From NCBI GenBank assembly GCA_021234155.1, contig JAJEKV010000027.1, forward strand, positions 124,001-188,000: 64,000 bases of DNA, given 5' to 3'. Of this stretch, positions 10,263 through 20,407 are shown in pieces. Both the position numbers and the translations under genes were made by a program. Each line of letters opens with the position of its first letter. Positions within the stretch are counted from its first letter, which is position 1. The notes under the pieces were generated by a model, which worked only from the letters and a program-made list of their open reading frames with translations, was not told where the DNA came from and searched no databases. The DNA is from Isoetes taiwanensis. Taxonomy: Eukaryota; Streptophyta; Lycopodiopsida; Isoetales; Isoetaceae.

Positions 10263-13162
10263 TCATTCATCTTCCTCGTCAGAAGACTCTGTTGTACTAG
10301 CACCATCGTCATCCATTGCATCCGAGGAGTCGTCATCTAGCAGCCCATAATCAAAATCTTCTTCCTCGTAATTGTTTTCACCAAACTGATCATTTTCTTC
10401 AACCTCTTCAATCATGCCTGCAGCAGTAGACCTAGTCGTTATAGTCCTCCTTGCATTTTGTCTCACACCACGGCCTCGCCCTCGCCCTCGTCTCCCTCTA
10501 GACCTGCTTCCACTTGTACTAGCTAATTCAGCTGCTGCCCTGGATCTACTTCTTGTGATCCGACCAATATTCATGGCTTCTGCCTCTTCAAAATATGTTT
10601 GGGCCAATTGTGTATCAATATCAAGCAAAGGTGTGGGTAATTCGGGAGTCTTCTCAATATCTATCTCATCAGGATTAACCTGTCAAATCAAAATAAATTG
10701 GCTAATCTAGAAAATAAAGAATGAAAGAAATTAAGCAAATAATGGAACCTGCGATGGGAGACTATGACGAGTTTCAAAGTTGCGCACAAGCCTTAAAGTT
10801 TCTCGAATATATACTAACCGCTCTACTTGTTTTACCTTCAAACGGTTCCTTCTCTTCGTATGAGCCAATGCGTGTGCATTCCAATTTCTTTCAGCAGCAC
10901 CAGAAGAGCAGTCCTGTGGCATAAATTACGTCTCATATAACAGAAATAAAGTCTTGTTTATATGAGCATATATTGATATAAACAAGTAGATATACCTGCG
11001 ATAATATCCTACGTGCTAAGGATGCAAGTAATGGCACGGAATCTCCGTATCTTTCCCACCAAGACACGGGCTTACACTTTGCACCATGTGACTTTGATAG
11101 CTCATTCGTAAATCTGCCAACACCATTCCTGTACATATCTAGTTCATCTTGCAGTCTTTCACACTCCTCTATAGAATAAACTCGTTGAATATATGACAAC
11201 CATCCATCAGTTAACTCTTGGCTCATCATTGTCGTTTGATCTGTTGGCTTCCAAAGAGGATGCAAAATGTGGGCAACCATGTGAATGGGTTTCTTGAACC
11301 AAGTCCAACGCTCATCAAAACATTCTAGAACTTCTTTGTACCTACATCAAAAATATAAATGTAAAATTGATGTTACATGAAAGTGTACAGCAGATTTACA
11401 ACAGAATTTTTGAATGATATAAACATGAAAAAAAAAAAGATACTTTCTGAAACTCTATTATAGCAGAAATCAAGTGTGTTAGATACTTTCTGAAACTCTA
11501 TTATAGCAGAAATCAAGTGTGTTACAGCAGAAAGAAAACATGTTATAACATGCCAAACAGGGCATTCAAAAAATTTATAATAACATAAATAAATTGCTGG
11601 TACAATAAGCCACTTAAAAAACCTGAATACTTAAAAAAATCAGCAAAAACAAATAAAGAATTGACTTACTTGTGTGAGCTCGTGGCCTCGCTTGAAGCTC
11701 CATTCTCTAAAACAATTCTAGCCCTTCTCATAAACTCGTATAATAATCCCATTGTTGATCCTTCACGATCCGTGAGGCGAAGAACAGAAAATAATGGTCG
11801 CATTACTGTGATTACAAGCGAAATAGAAGGCAAAGTACTAGGATCTAGTATAATAGATTTAACTCTGACGGCATCATTCTTGCTAGAGTCGGACCAATCT
11901 CTCCAATAATTGCTAACCACGGTTTGTTCCAAGGCACTCCAAACTCTTGCAAGCCTCTCAAGCACAATGAGAATATACCCAAACCGAGTTGCACTTGGTC
12001 TAATAATCACAAGGTTGGAATAATGGCTGAAAATCTTTCTTGCATTCCGTTTCTTTGTAAATAACTTGACCACCATGCTTGCTTTCTTATGGACGTCATG
12101 AACCCAACTCAACTTTCCAATATCCTCCAATAATAAATCTAAGCAGTGTGACGCACATGGAGTCCATACAAGCTTGGGAAATTCAGCCTCTAAAAGTTTT
12201 CCCATCAAGATACAATTGGACGCATTATCAGTAACAATTTGCACTACATTTTCAGGGCCCACCTCTTTTATGGCAGAAGATAACATTTCAGCCAGCCAAG
12301 CACCATCAACAGTTATTGCTACATTACTAGAATCAATTGATTTCAAATACAAAGTTCCGTAACAACAAGATACCAAAACATTGACAAGTGCACGTTTGCT
12401 CGTATCGACCCATCCATCTGAAAGAATTGTGACGCCATATTTTGGCCAAAGTGCTTTTACATTTTCAACTTTGCGTTGCACTTGCACAAATTCCTTGCGT
12501 AAATATTTTCCCCTCATATCATGGTAGGAAATGCCAGTGTAATTTTCTCCTATTTCTGAAAATGCAGCCAACATATTTTTCCAGCAAGACATCTTTAAAA
12601 GATTGAAGGAGAGATTACCTTCGACGATGCATCTGACCAACATAGAATTGGCCTTCTCCTTCCTAATCATTGTAGCAGCATTTGATGCCTTCGATCCCTT
12701 CTTGAAGGTGCTTTGGCTGAAACTTGATGTCTTCTTAGGAGCAGCGGCATTAGAGTTATGAGATTGCGGAATAGAGGCAACACCCACACTACTTGATGCT
12801 TGTGGCTGAAATCCCATGTCAATGGAAGAAGATGCCAGGCCAGGAGTATGACCACCACCAATAGGCTCCTCGACCTCATCTTCGTCATCCAACAAATCAA
12901 CTGACTCAGCTTCTCTAGAACGTTTTTTAGTCCCCATATTTTTTGATTCTCCAAGTGCCTCCTGATAAACTTCTGGAGGTACTTGTTGACATGCTGATTT
13001 TCCATAACCTGCTAGTCCAGCAAGATGAGCAACAAGACGTGTCTTCGTTCCCGTGCAATAATCATCACAAAAAACACAGTTCCAACTATAAACTCCAGCT
13101 GATCCTGTATTTTTTCTGTTCTTGGTATATTTATCCCATAACTTGCTTTTCCCTTTTGCCAT
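10263..13162 (-). CDS. hAT transposase, BED zinc finger and DUF659, four exons
   Basis: Cut-and-paste DNA transposase. Exons, all with GT/AG borders and consistent phase: 13162-11670, 11341-10996, 10913-10749 and 10679-10263, giving 806 residues. ATG 13162 is chosen because the BED finger (C29, C32, H45, C57) follows at once; the frame is open a little further upstream. DUF659 follows with TILSDGW and VTDNASN (catalytic aspartates) and CASHCLDLLLEDIGK. Exon 2 ends in the dimerisation motif WWERYGDSVPLLASLARRIL. Exon 3 carries AAERNWNAHALAHTKRRNRL. Exon 4 has an RGRGRG basic patch and an acidic tail. Introns 1 to 3 are 328, 82 and 69 bp. No stop or shift is visible in the joined frame. Confidence 0.9.
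11438..11523. repeat. 43-bp tandem duplication in hAT intron 1
   Basis: Two adjacent identical 43-bp copies beginning AGATACTTTCTGAAACTCTA. Recent duplication, no coding effect. Confidence 0.9.
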
Positions 13163-15292
13163 CGTGATGAAAAGTTCGATAAATCTGACATGCCAAGGCA
13201 TCAAAAGTCAAGACCAGAATAAATAAATAAAGAAATACAACAAGGCAATAACAAGGCTAGTTTCCAAAGAACCATATACTTGATAAGTCTGTTTTAAGAT
13301 TTAATTGATATTGATGTCTCATACTATAAGATGCATTTAGAAAACAAAAAGGGTTTCTTGAATAACATAGCAACATCCCTGCTGTTGAAAACGTTATTGT
13401 ACCTTTGATCTTGGTCTCAAGTTGGGGTTTCTTGCGTACTTCAACTAAGAAAAATCCAGCCAGTTCTGCATGCGCTCTCTCTTCTCAACTAACTTTGCAA
13501 CAGCATTGGCATTGTATACAACCTGCAATTAAGGAATCAGACAAGCTAATTTGACATACCATTGCTGAGGCTATTGAGACAAACAGGGCATTCAAGTTCA
13601 TATACAGAAAACATGTTACAGACCGTGTTATTCCTCAGCTTCTCTCTTTGAGAAATCAACAAATCTTGCAGCAGGAGTTGACCCAGCTTCCAGAGTAGGC
13701 TTTGCACCTTACAATCCTCATTTGGTTGTACAATCCAAGCTAGATTTTATTGAGCCATCAAAAAAGGAGTATGGCGCTTTTGGGCGGACTTTCTTTCTTG
13801 ACAAAATGGCATGCATCGAAAGAAAAAGAAAAACAGAATATACTACAAATGGCTGATCATTGATCAAACAAGCGAGCCCATGTGTGTGGTGGAAGATTCA
13901 TCAAAATCGAGTCATCTAATCTTAGTGAGGCATGCGGAACCAAACATCACCAACACCTCTTGTAAGCAATATTGAGAGAGAAGTAGAGAATGCGGGGTGG
14001 GGTTACTCGGGGACATCAAAGTTGTGAAAGCGGCGGGCTCCTCTTGAGGCGATGAATGAGAATAGCATGGAGCAATCTCACAAGCTCCGGATTGGCTGCT
14101 AAAGATCTTGAAACTATTGCATGAAGCAGCGTTTAAATCCGCGGTTTTAAATTCTTTAGCGGCCGGTGGGCATTGCGGTGGCATGGCACCTCATGCCATT
14201 GTCGAGACCTATATGGACTGGAATTTGGCAACCAATGTCTTCACTTTCTCCGGCACATTTGTCTTCCGCAATGGAAAACATGTGGCCCGGATTAAATTCA
14301 GAACCTTCTCCACCAAAGCAGGCTTAAATTCAGAACCTTCTTGCTGCAGGCTTGAACCCAGCAGTTGCTTCCTTTTATCAAAATGCAAGTCACTGAAACA
14401 GAAGCCCAAAGACAAAAGCTGGTTATTATTTTCACAGACTATGATGGTTTCTTATATGATTACTATTTCTCCTATCATATTTCGCTACATTTCTAGAATT
14501 TTCCAGTTCAATCAATACAGTTTTCTCACATACAAGCCATTCGACTTCCTAAAGGAGATTCATAAAATTAAATTGAAGAAATCAAACGAAAAACTTCATA
14601 GTATTTAAGATAGAAATAAGTACCTGATGGCCAAGATAGTAATCCAGATGGTTGACACGGAAGAAATGATCAATATGAAGGCTTATTGGATCATCCGGAT
14701 CAAAAATTGGTATCTGCTTGGGACTAAGACACAGAGACCAATATTTCAAGCTTGTTTTAGACGAAAAATTATACATGGAAGTTAAACTTATTCCTCATTC
14801 AGCCTGTAACTTGAAGTTCAATAACATTCTAAACACTCTCCAAACAGGTATCGAATTGTAAACAGGTCTCATCTGCAATGGATGCTACTGTGACTGTGTA
14901 ATGCAAATCAACCACAATAGTAAGCTTTTCTAAACACTAAAGCTAAGAATAAACCTTGAAAGCCAGATTATCTTGATGCAGCCATATATATGCCCTTGTT
15001 TCCTGCTATGCTAAAGAGGAAGCTCCCTGCCCACTAGTGTACAAACATCCATAATAGAATTGACAGAGGCTACAGCGGCCACGGTGAGAATCGAATCGGC
15101 TACAGCCGCCACGGTGAGGTTTTGCCACAAAATTTTTTGCTGCCCTAAACCCTAAACGTGCATGAAACTATTTTGGGACAAAAAAATTTTTTTGGACTAT
15201 TGACTAGACTAAAACATAAAAATCTTCATAAATACGTACGGATTTTTAAAAAAGTATTTTATGAATAAAAATCGCGTTTTTTAACAACATTG
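13163..15292 (-). other. hAT 5' untranslated and promoter region
   Basis: About 2.1 kb between the transposase start and the hAT left end (minus orientation). Open frames here (for example 14108-14608 plus) show no family motif. Contains a direct repeat of GGCTACAGCNGCCACGGTGAG at about 15067 and 15095 and two telomere-like CCCTAAA units at about 15144, which in plants can act as a telo-box promoter element. Confidence 0.4.
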
Positions 15293-16926
15293 TATGCAGT
15301 AGTCAAAGATCTACATCATAGTCCTCCTCATTCTTTTTGCTGCTCTCTGCCGTCTCGTCCTTCTGTTCAATCTGCTCCTTTGCTGGAGACTTAAGTTTTG
15401 TATCCTCCTCGTTCTCTGGAATGGTAGCTAAAGCTACTTCTTTAAGCTCTGCAAAGGTTGCCTCGTCGTCTAGTGAACTCGAGAATGGAGGCTGTATCTC
15501 TGAGGACGTTAGTTTAGCATAATCAGATGAAGACTTGGCCCCTAACTCTTGATTTTCATCACGGTAAAGTAGGTAAAGGCAGCCAGTCTCATCTTCACAA
15601 AATGCCACTGACCTCCTTATCAATATCCACGGCTACAGTTGCGGCCCTTCTTAAGTGCACATCGCGATAGTAGTACGAACCGAGGAGAAAGCATCAAGCA
15701 CCCAATCTCTGGGCCGAGAACATGTCGGGGAGATGGTTGATGAGCTTTTGTGGTTTTGGTAGTGATTCACAATCTGCCTTGTGCACTTGGGTCCTGCAAT
15801 TTACGTAGGCTATTTGGAAACTCTAGGGCGTTTGAAAAGTTTTGGCCAATGGCGGTGTTGAAGTGTTCCATGGACCTCTTCCCATCAAAACTCCAATAAG
15901 CTACATGAAGGTACTCTACCTTCGAGCAACCTTGGTCCTCCACCATGGTAGTTGATGTTAGTTTTTGTACCTAGTGAAGCATTTAAAGTGATGTTAGCAA
16001 AAACAAGAAAACACTTGAAAACCGAAAGCGAGGAAACACTATTCGGAATACACTCGTAATTAAAAGAAAAATAATTGTGATACGGAATAAGACTTACCGA
16101 ACAAAGGTTTTCATATATCTGCTGGCGGGAAACCAAAGTGATTTTTGAAAGCTGATTCCACCAAAGCGGTACATGCTTCGAATGGAGCGTAACTAAGCGC
16201 CAATGTTTGGCCGTTGAGATCTGCTTGATTCCTTCAATGAAAGCATTAAACTCACGAAAATTTGAAGGGCTGGTCGTCATTCTCTGGCGTCTTTAAAAAC
16301 TTAAACCGTAGGGGAAGATCAGCAATAACCAAAGTAAAGTCACGTGGCTTAACCGTTCCGACAAGGTTAGGTTGCAATCACCATGAATGATTGAATATAA
16401 ATTGTTTTGATCAAACATCACGAGAATCACATTTACGGCTCAGCAGTTCTTCTTTTCATTAATCGACCTCTCTTCACGTCTTTGTTGACCAAATTCATAA
16501 AGCCCTCGGTGCGGTCCTTATTTTTCTTTTGCTCTAAAGAAAAACAAAACAACAAGCGTCAAGAGATGGTTTGTGCGAGAGAAAAGGAATTTTGAGAGTA
16601 CTTACCCTCAAAATTTGGTGCATATTGCACAATAAAATGTTCGTCCGATGTGGCAATTAGGGTAGAGTTCCTTGCACCTTTCCATGTTTACGGCGTTTAG
16701 CTGCTCCATCAAACATGTTTGACATGTTATGACGTTCTTTGGCTGCAAGACATTAAAGAAACAATGAGATTAAGCGTAAGAATCAAGGCAAAGTAAAAGG
16801 AAAACAAATAAAAGTCAAGCTATTTGTATTACGGAATACAAAACCGTTAACTGTGATGCTACCTCGAAACAATATGCGAGAAAATAGTTACGCTGCACAG
16901 GACAAACATCTTGCTTGTCTCTAGAA

Positions 16927-17117
16927 AAGCAATGTGTATTCCTAATCTGATTGCTTCTCTAAAGGCAATGTGTATTCGGAATACACATGCCTTTCTTTAG
17001 AGGAGCAATGTGTGTCGAATAACAATGCTTTTCTAGAAGACAACAATATTTGTATTCAGGAATACATTGCCAGGTGTGAAGGAAGGCATGTGTATTCGGA
17101 ATACACTATATGCTTAG
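16927..17117. repeat. Degenerate palindrome array in an intron
   Basis: Intron 16743-17175 of the methyltransferase-like gene contains four or five imperfect copies of GCAATGTGTATTCNGGAATA followed by CACATTGC, at about 16930, 16962, 17005, 17045 and 17090. They share the inner TGTATTC-GGAATACA palindrome with the array at 19119-19311. Confidence 0.75.
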
Positions 17118-19118
17118 CCGATGTTTTTTGGGAATCTAACATGCAAAGAGTAAAGTTTGTGTCGAGAGAACTTACTTGTGCAATTCCTTTGACATTTCTT
17201 CTAGGCTAAACTCCTTATCAACAACTTTTTGGAGAAGGCGTTCGGAAGCTCAGGTGTCGGAGAAAGCCACGCATTTCCCTCAGGGCGGTAATGGTCATTT
17301 CTTTTTTTTTTAGCACGTCAGGGTTTTTTTCTTGGTACGTCTCCTTGCCCTTGCTCTTTAACTCCCTATTTCGAACATTGTAAATATCTAGATCACGGGT
17401 TCCCAAATCTGTTCAAGAAGATTTCCGCGTCAAATAGTGGGTTTGCTATTACGGAATACATTTTGTGCTTACCTTGCCATCTCTAAAAGCTAAGCGGAAC
17501 CGGTTAATGGTGGCCAATGAGAGGCGCCTTTTATTGGCCTCGTCATATTCGGCGGCATTCAATGGCACCGCCTCCTTAAGCTCCAAGGAAAAGCGGCCCG
17601 GCTTCTTAAGGTCCTCACCGTACTTTTCCTTGAAAATTACATACTCCTGATGCATAAACCGGATCTTGTCGACAAAGCTCATCTTTTAGTTTGTACTTTC
17701 GTTGTCGGCATTGTGGGTGTTGGCAGCGATTTTTTACTTCTTCATCACGTAAAGACCACGGTATGCAACGGTGTAGAGGGGCGGAGAGGTACCTCGGGTT
17801 CTTCTTTTCTTTGTAAAAGTTGCCTTCTTGCCTTGAAGCTATGATTCCCTCCCAAGGCGTAGTGAGTGTAGGTGTCGGCGTTTTCTGTCATACTCACGGG
17901 GGTTGTGCCTTTGCTCCCACGTCAACAAGGACAACTATTGGGGCCCACATGAGCATTTGGATTGCTCCTTATTACGTCCTTCAGGTTCCTCAAGTGATGG
18001 GCATAAATTTTGCGAACCTGAAGTGGCCTTTCACCGACTTCATTTTTAGGAGGAAGCTTCATTGAAAGTGGCCGGCAAATAAATGACACCTTGCACAAAC
18101 TTGTGCGGGTTAATCTCTTCCATTTTTCAGATGTTTTATCAACTTTTTTTTTTTCCTTAATAGCAACACGGGTGCTTTACCCTTCCCCTTCTTCTTCTTA
18201 GGTTCCTCGGGGACTTACGTGATTTCAAATTGGCGTGCTTTCCTTCTTTGGTTCTTTAGCAGCTATGGTTGCCCTTGGCTTTGCTAAGTTTCTTTGGCCG
18301 CCTGAGGGGTTCTTCCTCGTCTTGTTCACGGGAACCTCCATCCGATGACCTCCACGAAGAACTAGCATCGAGGGGTGATGATTGTGACCTTTCTCCATCG
18401 AATGCTTCGGACTCAGCGGCGGGAAAGTCCTGCTTGTGCTGGTAGAAACACGTCTAATTCTTGAACACATGCTTCTTTTTGTCAGGTAGTGTGAAAAGAA
18501 TTTATCTGATCACCGGTGGTTACCTGCCGACAATTCTAAAAATCGCGATGTCCACAACTATGAAGCCTTGGGAGGTCTTGAAAAGATAGCCTCCCCACGA
18601 CCACCTTGTCCGAGCAACTTCCTCAACATCTTTTATTGTCCCAAGGTTCTACAAGGCTTCGGTCGGGCGTACCTTTTTGTCGGCACTTTTCTGGGGCGGT
18701 ACAAAAGCGTTAGTGTCTTTGTATTTTCCATCTGCACCCACAGTTCTGAACCAACTGCGTTTGAAAGTTTTAAGTAAATAGCGAGTTCATCCGTGTCGGC
18801 GGTGTGCTTTTGTGGGTGTGGGCCAGCTTAGGCTTGTGAGATTTCTTTGATGCCCTCTTGCTTCCTTCTTCCACACTTGAAGCGTTTAAAACAACAATGT
18901 TAAGGCAAATTGAGCAGCGTATTCGGAATAACATTTACTAATCTTGTGCCCTAAAGGCCAGAAAAAGACAGGAAAACAAGCAGAAATATAGTAACTCTAA
19001 GACAATTTTTTGTGCCTTAATTGGACTCGAAATTGTTATTTTAACCTTTAAAGTGGTCTGTTTTAGCTAAAAGGTGTCTTCATTAAGTGCTAAAAAACAA
19101 GAGTTTCCAAAAAGACAA

Positions 19119-19311
19119 GCAAAGTGTATTCCGGAATACACTTTGCCCTTCGGGTGAAGAGCAAAGTGTATTCCGGAATACACTTTGCCCTTCAGTGAGG
19201 TGCAAAGTGTATTCCGGAATACACTTTGCACTTCACTCGATGACCAAAGTGTACTCGAATACACTTTGCTCTTCGACTGTGAATGGGCAAAGTGTATTAC
19301 GAATACTTTGC
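19119..19311. repeat. Array of five 25-28 bp palindromes, about 42-bp period
   Basis: Copies at 19119-19146, 19161-19188, 19202-19229, 19244-19269 and 19287-19311. The first three are identical 28-bp perfect palindromes: GCAAAGTGTATTCC joined to its reverse complement. The last two have lost a few bases. Spacers are 12 to 17 bp, partly alike (CCTTC, CACTTC). Single half-sites or cores (ATTCGGAATA, GCGGAATAC) are scattered from 16031 to 19630. No coding potential. Could be binding sites or hairpin-forming DNA. Confidence 0.95.
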
Positions 19312-20407
19312 CCTAAAACAAATCGGGGAAACAAAAAAGAAAGTGCATTACTATGTACTTTATATGCTTACCTGTCCATTGTCTTCGCTATGTAAATCGG
19401 AATACAGCAAATGTATATTGATCGGAAGGCGCTCGGGCTGGCGACTAAATCTCTTAAAGCGGAATACGCAACTGAGGCGCTCGATTTTCCTTTTTAAAGG
19501 TAGGCCACTGTCAGTTGTGTTTTTCTATGTAATGCGGAATACGTCTTGTCCAAACACTCACGGACAAGTGTGATTTAGAATAACATCTTTGCACACACAC
19601 AAAATCTTTGCACACAAAATACTATTCGGAATAGCATTTGTATTCTTGAATATCATTAGTTCAATCGACTTGTGAGTTAGTAACAAGCCCACAATTTTTT
19701 TTGCGGTTGTTTGACATGGTTAACCGCCATTGAACAAACTTCCACCGCCATTTGTTTGCCCAAGTACCTCAAGCTTCCCGGATGGAACACAAGGCCCAGA
19801 TGCTTCTTCAACACCTACCTCGACAAGGTCTTTGTTGCTTCTAAGACACTCAGGAGTCCGATAACTAGCGGTTGCCACCACCTTTCCAACCCTCTCCAAG
19901 TCCGGTGGGAAAACCGCCGCCACCACCTTTCCAACCCTCACCGTTTGCCGCGTAGCAATCTTCCACCACCATTTGTACCATCCCCAGACACTACAATGGC
20001 TCGACCTCGACGACAAATTTTTCGAACCGACTACCTCCGTAGTTTGTTGTTTCTCCATCTTCACTTACACATGCCGAGGAATCGGCCGTTAAAGGCTGCG
20101 AGATCCTCCATAAACTTCTCTACCCGCGATTTCACTACAAATGAAGGCGACCTGCGGCATCTACACCTCTTCACAAAGCGTGGTGACACATGGGTTTTGC
20201 GAATTTCGATCGCTTTAAAGAGACATGTTTGAGCGAACTCCACAATGAAGGCAGCTACAACAACTTTATTTGGCACATCATATGGTGGCCCATCTCCTTC
20301 ATTCAACCTTTGCACCTCCGCCTTATCCAGAATTACGCGACTTCCGCGTGGTTTGTTCTCCTCTACAAGCACACCACTAAGGGTAGAGGGAGGTCACCCC
20401 CGAGTAG

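Larger units (their letters stand above)
9769..15292 (-). mobile_element. Complete hAT transposon
   Basis: Flanked by the identical 8-bp duplication TATGCAGT at 9761-9768 and 15293-15300, the hallmark length for hAT. Ends are CAAGGTTGTCA (left) and CAATGTTGTTA (reverse complement of right), 9 of 11 identical and fitting the hAT CARNG rule. Subterminal ACGTACG motifs and AAAATCTT repeats occur at both ends (9780-9960, 15190-15290). It encodes one spliced transposase (10263-13162) with no disabling change seen, so it may be autonomous and young. It lies inside the DUF7869 transposon. Confidence 0.93.
15303..20372 (-). pseudogene. ParB/Srx-like domain plus DNA N6/N4-methyltransferase, decayed
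   Basis: Minus-strand spliced gene inside the DUF7869 transposon. From the N-terminus: an open block at 20372-20070, a linker rich in S, E and K (18470-18200), a ParB/sulfiredoxin-like region at about 18145-17830 (ERPLQVRKIYAHHLRNLKD, then YALGGNHSFKAR), and KMSFVDKIRFMHQEYVIFKE to 17473. Further exons with good GT/AG borders are 17408-17176, 16742-16606, 16531-16437, about 16370-16098 and 15970-15800. Motif IV reads VIADLPYGLS (16299-16323; usual DPPY). KPQKLINHLPDMFSAQR and motif I VLDAFSSVRTT (15669-15701) follow, in the order IV before I of beta-class enzymes. An acidic C-terminus ends at 15303. Stops and single-base shifts occur in most exons, so this copy is dead. Family assignment is from motifs only. 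Confidence 0.55.

Noticed and set aside
13912..14608. Open frames on both strands in the hAT 5' region
   Set aside because: Overlapping frames without motifs; explained by chance in a mixed-composition untranslated region.
15140..15165. Telomere repeat (CCCTAAA twice)
   Set aside because: Only two units, inside the hAT end; at most a telo-box, not an interstitial telomere.
16927..19311. CRISPR-like array
   Set aside because: Units are themselves palindromes with short similar spacers inside introns of a plant transposon gene, not repeats with unique spacers, and no cas genes are present.
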